Part shown: one piece after another, positions 1-5,688 of the stretch
How positions within the stretch are numbered: the first letter of the stretch is position 1
Layout: each line of letters opens with the position of its first letter
Notes under the pieces: model-generated
Told to the model about the DNA's origin: nothing
What the model saw: the letters and a program-made list of their open reading frames with translations, nothing else
Databases searched by the model: none
Source: Fidelibacterota bacterium
GTDB taxonomy: Bacteria; Fidelibacterota; Marinisomatia; Marinisomatales; S15-B10
DNA length: 5,688 nt
NCBI GenBank assembly: GCA_002707905.1
Contig: PAOF01000005.1
Location: forward strand, 1-5,688
Reading direction: 5' to 3'
Program-made: the position numbers and the translations under genes

Positions 1-1181
1 CTCATGAAGCAGCTCATCAATGGTTTGGAGATTACATTACAATGAGTAATTGGCATCACGCTTGGTTAAATGAATCATTTGCTACTTATGGAGAATATTT
101 ATATAGCACTCATTTGTATGGTGTAAATGAAGGTAAAATCAACCTTTGGAAGAAGAAACAAAGCTATTTAAACGAATATAGAAATCGCTACTCCAGACCA
201 ATGGTCCATCCATATTGGGAATACCCAAACCAAAATTTTGATAGTCATATATATCCAAGAGGTGCAGCAGTATTACATATGCTTAGAGTAATATTAGGTG
301 ACAAAATTTTCAAAGAATTTCAAACTGTATTTTTAAATAAATTTGCTTTTGGAAATCCAGATACTCAAGATTTGATTGATGTTGTAAATGAAGTTTCTAA
401 ACAAGATTTATCCTGGTTTTTCCAACAATGGGTTTTAAGTGCTGGTCATCCACAAATTGATATAAATACAAAATTCAAAAATAAAGAGCTGATTGTTGAA
501 ATAAAACAAACTCAAGAAGGAAAAAAAACACCTGAGAAATATTATATTCCAGCAAAGATTTCTTTTTTTATGAAAAATGAGATTGTGGAAAAAGAAATAA
601 TTATTGATGAAAGAAATTCTATTCACCGATTCCCAATGAAAAAAGAACCAATATTTGTTCGTTTTGATCCAGATGATGATTTGCTAATTGAAGTAACTCA
701 AAAACATTCATATAAAGGATTATTAAATAAATTAAAAAGAGATAACTTAATTGGTAGAATGAGAGCTGCTGAATCTCTTTATCAATATTTATATAATCCC
801 AAAACAATTAAAATTCTAAAACAAACTACAATGAATGATTCTTCTTGGATTGTTCGCAAAAGTGCTTTTCAAGCTGTAGGATCTAAAATGTCTTCAAAAG
901 AATTCATAAGTGCATATCAAAGTGAAAAACATTCTGAACCTAGAAAAGTAATAATTTCTGAAATGTCAAAATTTTACCCTTCGGAATCACTAAAATTGAT
1001 TCGTGAAAATTTAGATACTGACAATAGTTATATTGTTCAGGAAGAAATGATTAAAAATCTTGGAAATATTGGTGATAAATCTGATATATTAAGATTAAAA
1101 TCTTATGAAAAAGAATGGTCACCAAGAAGAATATTAAAAAATGCTACTGTTGAATCTTTGTCTAAACTAAGAGATAAATAA
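1..1181 (+). CDS. M1-family zinc aminopeptidase, 3' part (5' end outside window)
   Basis: This is a zinc metallopeptidase that removes N-terminal residues from peptides. The reading frame is open from the left edge, with the first full codon at base 3. The first visible residues are HEAAHQWFGD, the HEXXH zinc and catalytic motif, and the third zinc ligand Glu follows after 18 residues in WLNESFATY (codon 72-74). The ATG at 42 is therefore internal and not the start. The transition-state Tyr of M1 enzymes is seen in IYPRGAAVLHMLR (codon 252-254), followed by the family's FFQQW...GHP segment near 415-450. After a beta-rich part, the last roughly 150 residues look like helical HEAT-type repeats (for example RMRAAESLYQYL and WIVRKSAFQAVGS). 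The N-terminal domain and any signal peptide lie outside, so localisation cannot be judged. It converges on the opposite-strand operon, and nothing ties it functionally to those genes. The family assignment is secure; the substrate is unknown. Confidence 0.95.
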   Translation, partial: HEAAHQWFGDYITMSNWHHAWLNESFATYGEYLYSTHLYGVNEGKINLWKKKQSYLNEYRNRYSRPMVHPYWEYPNQNFDSHIYPRGAAVLHMLRVILGDKIFKEFQTVFLNKFAFGNPDTQDLIDVVNEVSKQDLSWFFQQWVLSAGHPQIDINTKFKNKELIVEIKQTQEGKKTPEKYYIPAKISFFMKNEIVEKEIIIDERNSIHRFPMKKEPIFVRFDPDDDLLIEVTQKHSYKGLLNKLKRDNLIGRMRAAESLYQYLYNPKTIKILKQTTMNDSSWIVRKSAFQAVGSKMSSKEFISAYQSEKHSEPRKVIISEMSKFYPSESLKLIRENLDTDNSYIVQEEMIKNLGNIGDKSDILRLKSYEKEWSPRRILKNATVESLSKLRDK

Positions 1182-1196
1182 TCCAAAAATTATTTA
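1175..1196. terminator. Possible bidirectional terminator hairpin between convergent genes
   Basis: A perfect 8-bp inverted repeat (TAAATAAT ... ATTATTTA, 6-nt loop) spans the aminopeptidase stop codon and most of the 18-nt gap before the stop of the opposite-strand operon. The position suits a shared terminator. However, the stem is entirely A/T and therefore weak, and such repeats arise easily by chance in this composition. Confidence 0.25.
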
Positions 1197-1199
1197 CCA

Positions 1200-1466
1200 T
1201 TATAATTTTAGTATATATGTTGTAATCAAAGAATAAGTAGTTTGGATTATCAATATAAATAAGGGTATCATGACGGATTTTTTTCTTATTATACTTTCAA
1301 ATTCAATAGTCATCAATACAAATAAAATACAATAAATTAGATTAAAAATATTAGATTTTATACCGATACTAAAAAACTGTATTAACACTAAGTTTAAAAT
1401 AAGTCCAATACCAAAAAAACTCATAAATATAGATGAAATATTTTCTAGTTTATTCATTTTCTTCAT
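1200..1466 (-). CDS. Small hypothetical membrane protein, three predicted helices
   Basis: This is an 88-residue protein that I do not recognise. It is strongly hydrophobic, with three likely membrane segments at about residues 11-33, 38-55 and 65-86. They are separated by a short loop and by a basic stretch (IIRKKS, residues 59-64). A Lys-rich N-terminus (MKKMNK) precedes the first helix, and a second in-frame Met at residue 4 is an alternative start. It lies 24 nt downstream of the beta-helix transferase gene on the same strand, which makes it the probable last gene of the operon. It is not a shadow of another gene, because nothing else occupies this interval. It could be an accessory to surface-glycan export or assembly, but that rests only on position. 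No signal peptide cleavage site or catalytic motif is visible. Confidence 0.6.
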   Translation of the reverse strand: MKKMNKLENISSIFMSFFGIGLILNLVLIQFFSIGIKSNIFNLIYCILFVLMTIEFESIIRKKSVMIPLFILIIQTTYSLITTYILKL

Positions 1467-1490
1467 TCATAATTTATTTTTAGACAGAAA

Positions 1491-2207
1491 TTATGAGTCA
1501 TGGTTTGATGATTTAAAATCATTCCATTCATTAATAAGTTGAGGACTGACTTTTAAAAGTTTGACTCCTCTTGAAGGTTGCGAAAAAATAAACTCCCCTG
1601 GATTAGTGTTTTTTCTAACTTGACTACACATTGAGATTTTTGAACCAGGTGCGATTTCTATGTTTTCAGAAATAGCGGATTTAGTTCCTATAAATGAATA
1701 ACTCCCGATTTTTACTCCGTTAGTTGTAGATACTGAAGATGTAATTAAACATCCTTCCCCTACCAAATTATTTGCTCCAATTACAGTCAAAGCCATTATA
1801 ATAGTAAAAGGCCCTATTGTTGTATTATTAAATATAATTGATCCAAAATGGATTATACAACCTTCTCCCACATTAGATGTAGAGTATATTTTTACTGATG
1901 GGTGAATAAGGGTTAAAAATTTTTTTTTATCAATCCTTAATTTTGACAAAATTTCTCTTCTTAAAACATGTGTTTTATGTGATCCTATTCCAAAAATGTA
2001 GTAATCACAATTTGAAATTTCTTTATAATCATTTAATCTTCCTAATACTGGGACATCAAGGATTGAAGTGCCTATAAGACTTTCATTGTCATCTAATAAT
2101 CCAATAATATTAATTTTATTTTTTTCTGGTAAAGTAGAATTAATATCTTTTATAAGTTCGCTTAATTCATAGTATGAACTTGCACCAAAAATTACTGTAT
2201 TTCTCAT
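1491..2207 (-). CDS. PglD/NeuD-like left-handed beta-helix sugar acyltransferase, catalytic His replaced
   Basis: This 238-residue protein has the two-part layout of PglD/NeuD sugar O/N-acyltransferases. The N-terminal Rossmann-like domain (residues 1-100) shows VIFGASSYYE, IIGLLDDNE, VPVLGRLNDY and IFGIGSH. The C-terminal hexapeptide-repeat beta-helix (about 103-200) shows VGEGCIIHFGSIIF, NLVGEGC and VKIGSYSFIG. It ends in a tail resembling the family's terminal segment. Family members usually acetylate the amino group of a UDP-amino sugar, or of sialic-acid-type precursors, using acetyl-CoA. Aligned by eye with C. jejuni PglD, the VIEHE segment holding the catalytic His and its acidic partner reads VIGAN here (His to Ala145, Glu to Asn146), so normal base catalysis is in doubt. 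The gene starts 9 nt after the SDR stop and sits in an operon with an ACP and an adenylating enzyme, which suggests an acyl group other than acetyl. The fold is secure; donor and acceptor are unknown. Confidence 0.85.
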   Translation of the reverse strand: MRNTVIFGASSYYELSELIKDINSTLPEKNKINIIGLLDDNESLIGTSILDVPVLGRLNDYKEISNCDYYIFGIGSHKTHVLRREILSKLRIDKKKFLTLIHPSVKIYSTSNVGEGCIIHFGSIIFNNTTIGPFTIIMALTVIGANNLVGEGCLITSSVSTTNGVKIGSYSFIGTKSAISENIEIAPGSKISMCSQVRKNTNPGEFIFSQPSRGVKLLKVSPQLINEWNDFKSSNHDS

Positions 2208-2216
2208 TTGTTTAAA

Positions 2217-2894
2217 TTAAATAGTTCCATTATCAACATGTATTGTTTGTCCTGTAATTCCAGAAGACTCATCAGAAATAAGAAATTTTACAGTTAAACT
2301 CACTTCTCCAGTTGTCAATTCTTTTTGTCTTGAATTTCTTTTAAATATTTTATTCCTCTGTTCATCACTCAGACTATTACTCATATTTGTATCCATAAAT
2401 CCAGGACATACAATATTAGATCTTATCCCAAATTTTCCCCATTCTCTTGATGTATTTTTACTGAATGCCTCTAAAGATCCTTTTGATGAAGCGTACATAG
2501 ACAAACCTTTATATCCAGTATGAACACTAATTGAAGAAATATGAATGATACTTCCTTTTGTTTTATGTAAAATCATATCCCTTATTACATACTTTGTCAG
2601 CATCATCGGGCTGAAAACATTTACCTTATACATTTCCATTAATTTTTCTGAGTTTAAATTTGTTAAGATATCATCATAAGCAAAGGCCGCGTTATTTATA
2701 TATCCATGGATTGGTCCTCTTTCCTTAATTTTATTGAAATACAAATTCTTCACACCATCTACATCAGACAAATCATACTTAATATCAACACTACTTCTAC
2801 TTAATCCAATTACATTGTAACCCGATTCAATTAGTTTAAGCTTTATATTTTCTCCAAGTCCCTTTGAATCTCCTGTCAAAAGTATATTTTTCAT
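2217..2894 (-). CDS. Short-chain dehydrogenase/reductase (FabG-like)
   Basis: This is a classical SDR of 225 residues, slightly shorter than the usual 240-250. It has the cofactor loop TGDSKGLG (residues 7-14), NNAA (67-70), catalytic Asn92, Ser121, Tyr134 and Lys138 (YASSK), and the C-terminal signature TGQTIHVDNG. Arg33 after the second strand (LSRSS) favours NADP(H). All catalytic residues are present, so it should be an active oxidoreductase. The best matches in style are 3-oxoacyl-ACP reductases of the FabG type, and a free-standing ACP two genes upstream makes an ACP-bound ketone a reasonable substrate. A sugar or free hydroxy-acid substrate cannot be excluded. The ATG lies in a 4-nt overlap with the TGA of the upstream adenylating enzyme gene, which indicates translational coupling. 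No Shine-Dalgarno sequence is seen. Confidence 0.93.
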   Translation of the reverse strand: MKNILLTGDSKGLGENIKLKLIESGYNVIGLSRSSVDIKYDLSDVDGVKNLYFNKIKERGPIHGYINNAAFAYDDILTNLNSEKLMEMYKVNVFSPMMLTKYVIRDMILHKTKGSIIHISSISVHTGYKGLSMYASSKGSLEAFSKNTSREWGKFGIRSNIVCPGFMDTNMSNSLSDEQRNKIFKRNSRQKELTTGEVSLTVKFLISDESSGITGQTIHVDNGTI

Positions 2895-3994
2895 ATCATG
2901 ATTTTTTTCTTTCCATTGGAAACATGTTCAAACAAATCAACAATTCGAATAATTTGTGGTATTAATTGTTTTTCAATCGATTGTTTTGCTAATTCGGTTT
3001 TGATAATCTTCGATGAAATGCCTTCTCCAATCACATCTGCACATATAATATTTCCTAATAAAGAGTTTGATTTTCCGTAAACATGAACATCCTTTACCCC
3101 TTCAATACACATTATCTTTTCTTCAATCTGTGAAGGAGACACCCTAAACCCTCCAGTATTTAAATATCCATTTGAACGTGAAACGAATTTGAATTGTTTC
3201 TTATCTACAAACTCAACGGAATCATTTGTATCATACCAATCATCATTAGTTTTTTCAACTTCATTCAATAAACTTTTATGAACTCTTAAGGTTCCATTTT
3301 CAATTTTTAATAGAGAGATGTACTTTTCAGGAATAGAAAAATATTCGGTTTTAGAATACAATAAACTACCCGTTTCAGTTGAAGCATAGATATTAATATA
3401 CTCTGCAGAAGGGAATGTTTTTTTAAATGACCCTATTAAAGTATTCTTCATCTTCTCCCCACCTGTAGTAATTTTAAGAATAGACTTATATTCCTTTTTG
3501 AGATTAATTAATAACATACTTAAAAAGGTAGGAGTAAAACTAAGGTTAGTAATTTTATATTTGGAAAAAACTTGATCTGAATTTTTGAAATTAATCCCAA
3601 AAAGATAAATAATGGTTTCTTTGTTCATCAAGGATTGAAAAAAAACTTGGGTACTCGCGAAAGATCCATGTGGATATCCCATTCCCCAAATCCTATTACA
3701 TTCTTCTTTGGACTTTTTTACATATCTAATACAATTTGATACTTTAACTTTTATTAATTTAGGGATTGAGGTTGTACCCGATGTTTGGATGTGGAAATTC
3801 AAAATGTGTTTGTTGTCGATCAAATACTGAATAAGTGATTCAATGGAAGTAATAATTTGACCTTGACTTAATTCCTTTAGTAATGTCAAGAAATACTTGT
3901 ATCCTGACAATTCAACTATTGGATTGTCTTTATTCAAGTCTTCTATAAGTTGATCATAAGAAACTTCAACTCCCTCTTCAATCCAAAATATCAT
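2891..3994 (-). CDS. Compact AMP-forming adenylating enzyme (acyl-CoA/ACP ligase, ANL superfamily)
   Basis: At 367 residues this is a short member of the ANL superfamily, which activates carboxylic acids as acyl-AMP and passes them to CoA or a carrier protein. Visible core motifs, in order, are the P-loop TSGTTSIPK (71-79, Ser in the usual sixth Gly position), the adenine-site motif YASTETG (203-209), WYDTND (253-258) with the ribose-binding Asp, the hinge region SRSNGYLNTGGFRV (272-285), and a C-terminal NGKKKI whose Lys362 fits the adenylation lysine. Most ANL enzymes have about 500 residues or more. Here only about 70 residues precede the P-loop, so the early N-terminal subdomain is much reduced, as in short MenE-type ligases. 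The gene starts in a 4-nt overlap with the ACP stop codon and ends in a 4-nt overlap with the SDR, so the ACP is the likely acyl acceptor. The acid activated (hydroxy acid, short acyl or amino acid) cannot be read from the sequence. Confidence 0.9.
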   Translation of the reverse strand: MIFWIEEGVEVSYDQLIEDLNKDNPIVELSGYKYFLTLLKELSQGQIITSIESLIQYLIDNKHILNFHIQTSGTTSIPKLIKVKVSNCIRYVKKSKEECNRIWGMGYPHGSFASTQVFFQSLMNKETIIYLFGINFKNSDQVFSKYKITNLSFTPTFLSMLLINLKKEYKSILKITTGGEKMKNTLIGSFKKTFPSAEYINIYASTETGSLLYSKTEYFSIPEKYISLLKIENGTLRVHKSLLNEVEKTNDDWYDTNDSVEFVDKKQFKFVSRSNGYLNTGGFRVSPSQIEEKIMCIEGVKDVHVYGKSNSLLGNIICADVIGEGISSKIIKTELAKQSIEKQLIPQIIRIVDLFEHVSNGKKKIMI

Positions 3995-4221
3995 TTTAAA
4001 AGTTTAAATATCTCACCAACCGTTGATATTAATGCTTTTTCAAAAATATCTACACCGAATTCAGATTCGATTTGCACGGTTAATACAGCTAAATCAAAAG
4101 AGTCTAAACCCAAATCATCGGTTAATGATGTTGAATCATTTATCTCATCGACAGAAAATTCAATGTCTCTTTCAACAAGAAAATTCTTAATTATTTCAAT
4201 TACTTTTTTTTTATTGTCCAT
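3991..4221 (-). CDS. Stand-alone acyl carrier protein
   Basis: This 76-residue protein has the carrier-protein pattern DDLGLDSFDLAVL, with Ser41 as the expected 4'-phosphopantetheine attachment site (DSF where housekeeping ACPs usually have DSL). It is acidic after helix 1 (VDEINDSTSLTDD), followed by the helix 2/3 region IESEFGVDI, and the length is normal for an ACP. It would carry an acyl or aminoacyl group as a thioester in the cytoplasm after modification by a phosphopantetheinyl transferase, which is not in this window. It is the first gene of the tight operon and overlaps the adenylating enzyme by ATGA, so the two probably form a loading pair. No fatty-acid-synthesis genes are adjacent, so this is more likely a dedicated pathway carrier than the housekeeping AcpP. 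A run of nine A residues covers codons 3-6. Confidence 0.92.
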   Translation of the reverse strand: MDNKKKVIEIIKNFLVERDIEFSVDEINDSTSLTDDLGLDSFDLAVLTVQIESEFGVDIFEKALISTVGEIFKLLK

Positions 4222-4254
4222 TATCTAGAATTTAATACTATTAAAATTAAATGA

Positions 4255-4283
4255 AGTATAATTTTATACCCTTTTTTGAAGAA
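4255..4283 (-). promoter_or_regulatory. Possible promoter of the ACP operon
   Basis: In the 118-bp gap between glmS and the ACP gene, the - strand carries TATACT (4260-4255), 17 bp downstream of a poor -35-like TTCTTC (4283-4278). The -10-like element lies 33 nt before the ACP start. An inverted repeat, GTATAA-AA-TTATAC (4269-4256), overlaps the -10-like element and could be part of it or an operator. No clear Bacteroidota-type TAnnTTTG box was found. In DNA this rich in A/T such matches are common, and read-through from glmS is equally possible. Confidence 0.25.
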
Positions 4284-4339
4284 GATGTAAAATTACTGAG
4301 GGAGAAACCGAAATGATGAATCCCTTCACCCTCCACAAA

Positions 4340-5688
4340 TTACTCCACCGTAACAGATTTAGCTAGGTTTCTTGGTTGATCAACATCACAACCTCTTAGA
4401 ACAGCTAAATGATATGCAAGCAATTGAAGTGGAACTGATGCCACAATAGAAAAGGTTCTTGGATGCGATGATGGAACTAAAATAATATGGTCTGATAATT
4501 TTTCTAATTCAGGTGTAATCTTATCTGTTAAGGTAATTATTTTTCCTTTTCTTGCTTTTACCTCTTGAATGTTAGACAGAACTTTTTCAAAGGTTTTATC
4601 ATGAGGAGCAAGAAAAACTACTGGCATTTTTTCGTCAATTAATGCAATTGGCCCATGTTTCATTTCAGCAGCTGGATAACCTTCAGCATGAATATAAGAA
4701 ATTTCTTTAAGTTTTAAGGCTCCCTCTAATGCAACCGGGAAATTTAGCCCTCTACCTAAATATAAAAAATTATCTGCGTTAACAGTTTCTTTTGCAACAC
4801 TAAAAATGTGATCATTTTGGGATAAAACATTTTGTACTTGTTCACCAATTTCTGATAATGCTTTAGTTAATCCTTTTGACTCTCCAACAGAAAGGCCAAT
4901 ATTCTTTCTTAAAACTAAGGACAACATGAATAATACAGTAACCTGAGCAGTAAATGCTTTAGTTGATGCTACACCAATTTCGGGACCTGCATGCGTGTAA
5001 ATACCACAATCAGTCTCCCTAGAAATAGTACTTCCAACGACATTACATATTCCTAAAACCAACGCTCCGTGACTTTTTGCTTTTTTTATAGCTGCTAATG
5101 TATCAGCTGTTTCACCAGATTGAGAAATAGCTATTAAAACTGTTCTAGAATCAATAATTGGCTCCCTATATCTAAATTCCGATGCATAGTCAACATGAAC
5201 AGGAATTCTAGCATATTCTTCAATTACAGTTTTGCCTATTAATCCAGCATGCCATGATGTACCACACGCTGTAATGTAAATTCTACTAGCATTTTGAATT
5301 CTTGGCATAAAGTCTGCAATTCCACCTAAATGGGCAGTTCCATTATCTTGCGAAATTCTTCCTCTCATGGTATCAGTAATTGTATGAACCTGATCATGAA
5401 TTTCTTTTAACATAAAATGAGGAAATCCACCTTTTTCAATTTCTTCTAAGTTGGTTTCTATACGCTCAATTATTTTATTTACTTTTGTATTATCACCAAT
5501 TCTTCTAACTTCATAATTATTGTTTGTAATTTTTACCAAATCACCATCATCTAAATAAATAACATTTCTTGTAAATGGAATAATTGGTGAAGCATCTGAA
5601 GCTAAAAAATTTTCTCCCTCTCCAACTCCCAAAACTAAAGGACTTCCGAGTCTAGCACCAACTAAAACATCAGGTTCATCCGAACAAA
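4340..5688 (-). CDS. glmS: Glutamine-fructose-6-phosphate aminotransferase, 3' part (5' end outside window)
   Basis: This enzyme makes glucosamine-6-phosphate from fructose-6-phosphate and glutamine, the first step towards UDP-GlcNAc, peptidoglycan and lipopolysaccharide sugars. About 449 of the usual roughly 600 residues are in view. The frame is open to the right edge, reading VGARLGSPLVLGVGEGENF, so the TTG at 5632 is not a start. The Cys-nucleophile glutaminase domain is mostly outside. Both sugar-isomerase (SIS) domains are complete: CGTSWHAG and SQSGETADT (phosphosugar binding), ASTKAFTAQ, then LKEISYIHAEG and MKHGPIAL with the isomerase Glu and His. The protein ends in the canonical LAKSVTVE with the catalytic Lys. 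The linker before SIS1 (MRGRISQDNGTAHLGGI) resembles FCB-group versions. The upstream region is outside, so a glmS ribozyme cannot be assessed. It precedes the ACP operon on the same strand, separated by 118 bp. Confidence 0.98.
   Translation of the reverse strand, partial: CSDEPDVLVGARLGSPLVLGVGEGENFLASDASPIIPFTRNVIYLDDGDLVKITNNNYEVRRIGDNTKVNKIIERIETNLEEIEKGGFPHFMLKEIHDQVHTITDTMRGRISQDNGTAHLGGIADFMPRIQNASRIYITACGTSWHAGLIGKTVIEEYARIPVHVDYASEFRYREPIIDSRTVLIAISQSGETADTLAAIKKAKSHGALVLGICNVVGSTISRETDCGIYTHAGPEIGVASTKAFTAQVTVLFMLSLVLRKNIGLSVGESKGLTKALSEIGEQVQNVLSQNDHIFSVAKETVNADNFLYLGRGLNFPVALEGALKLKEISYIHAEGYPAAEMKHGPIALIDEKMPVVFLAPHDKTFEKVLSNIQEVKARKGKIITLTDKITPELEKLSDHIILVPSSHPRTFSIVASVPLQLLAYHLAVLRGCDVDQPRNLAKSVTVE

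Noticed and set aside
42..44. ATG at 42 as the start of the aminopeptidase
   Set aside because: The frame is open upstream to the window edge and encodes HEAAH, the essential zinc motif, so the true start lies outside the window.
2891..3994. Short ligase as a frameshifted or truncated pseudogene
   Set aside because: All motifs from the P-loop to the C-terminal Lys are in one frame, and both ends overlap neighbouring genes by exactly ATGA, which is the arrangement of an intact gene.
3991..4221. ACP as the housekeeping fatty-acid AcpP
   Set aside because: The neighbours are a ligase and a sugar-type transferase rather than the usual fab genes, and the motif is DSF rather than DSL. This is not excluded, but it is less likely.
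3950..4228. 92-residue open frame on the + strand
   Set aside because: It lies antisense to the ACP gene and the start of the ligase gene, both well supported by motifs. The other + strand frame at 2898-3080 and the - strand frames at 435-626 and 619-807 are likewise antisense shadows.
4298..4333. GC-richer inverted repeats just after the glmS stop (AGGGA/TCCCT, or GAGGG/CCCTC) as a terminator
   Set aside because: The stems are only 5 bp, the loops are long, the two pairings are mutually exclusive, and no T-run follows on the - strand.
5630..5632. TTG as a start codon for a 430-residue GlmS fragment
   Set aside because: The upstream in-frame sequence reads as normal GlmS (GARLGSPLVLG), so this is an internal Leu codon.

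Overview
The window reads as a chromosomal stretch of an AT-rich bacterium (roughly 70% AT by eye). The start codons lack recognisable Shine-Dalgarno sequences and are preceded by A/T-only stretches. The GlmS carries the MRGR...LGGI linker style that I associate with Bacteroidota and related FCB-group bacteria. Together with the M1 peptidase with a helical C-terminal extension, this points to Bacteroidota or a close relative. That placement is inference; no marker gene in the window settles it.

Layout. On the + strand, the left 1.2 kb holds the 3' part of an M1-family zinc aminopeptidase (its start is off the left edge). The rest of the window is on the - strand and is read right to left: the 3' part of glmS (its start is off the right edge), a 118-bp gap with a possible promoter, then a tightly packed five-gene run. 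That run is a stand-alone acyl carrier protein (ACP, 4221-3991), a compact AMP-forming adenylating enzyme (3994-2891), a short-chain dehydrogenase/reductase (2894-2217), a PglD/NeuD-like left-handed beta-helix transferase (2207-1491) and a small three-helix membrane protein (1466-1200). The first two junctions are 4-nt ATGA overlaps and the next gaps are 9 and 24 nt, so this is almost certainly one transcription unit. It converges on the aminopeptidase gene with only 18 nt between stop codons.

How the genes may work together (inference). The adenylating enzyme could activate a small carboxylic or amino acid and load it on the ACP. The SDR could reduce the carrier-bound group (or a sugar), and the beta-helix protein could transfer the acyl group to an amino sugar nucleotide. 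GlmS supplies glucosamine-6-phosphate, the entry point for such amino sugars, so the neighbourhood fits surface-polysaccharide or glycan biosynthesis. There is no ketosynthase in the window, so the acyl group is probably not built here by chain extension.

The most unusual point is that the transferase appears to lack the His-acid pair (Gly-Ala-Asn in its place) used for catalysis by PglD-type acetyltransferases, although the rest of the fold looks intact. Either the chemistry differs or the protein has another role. No RNA genes, insertion sequences or CRISPR arrays are visible.
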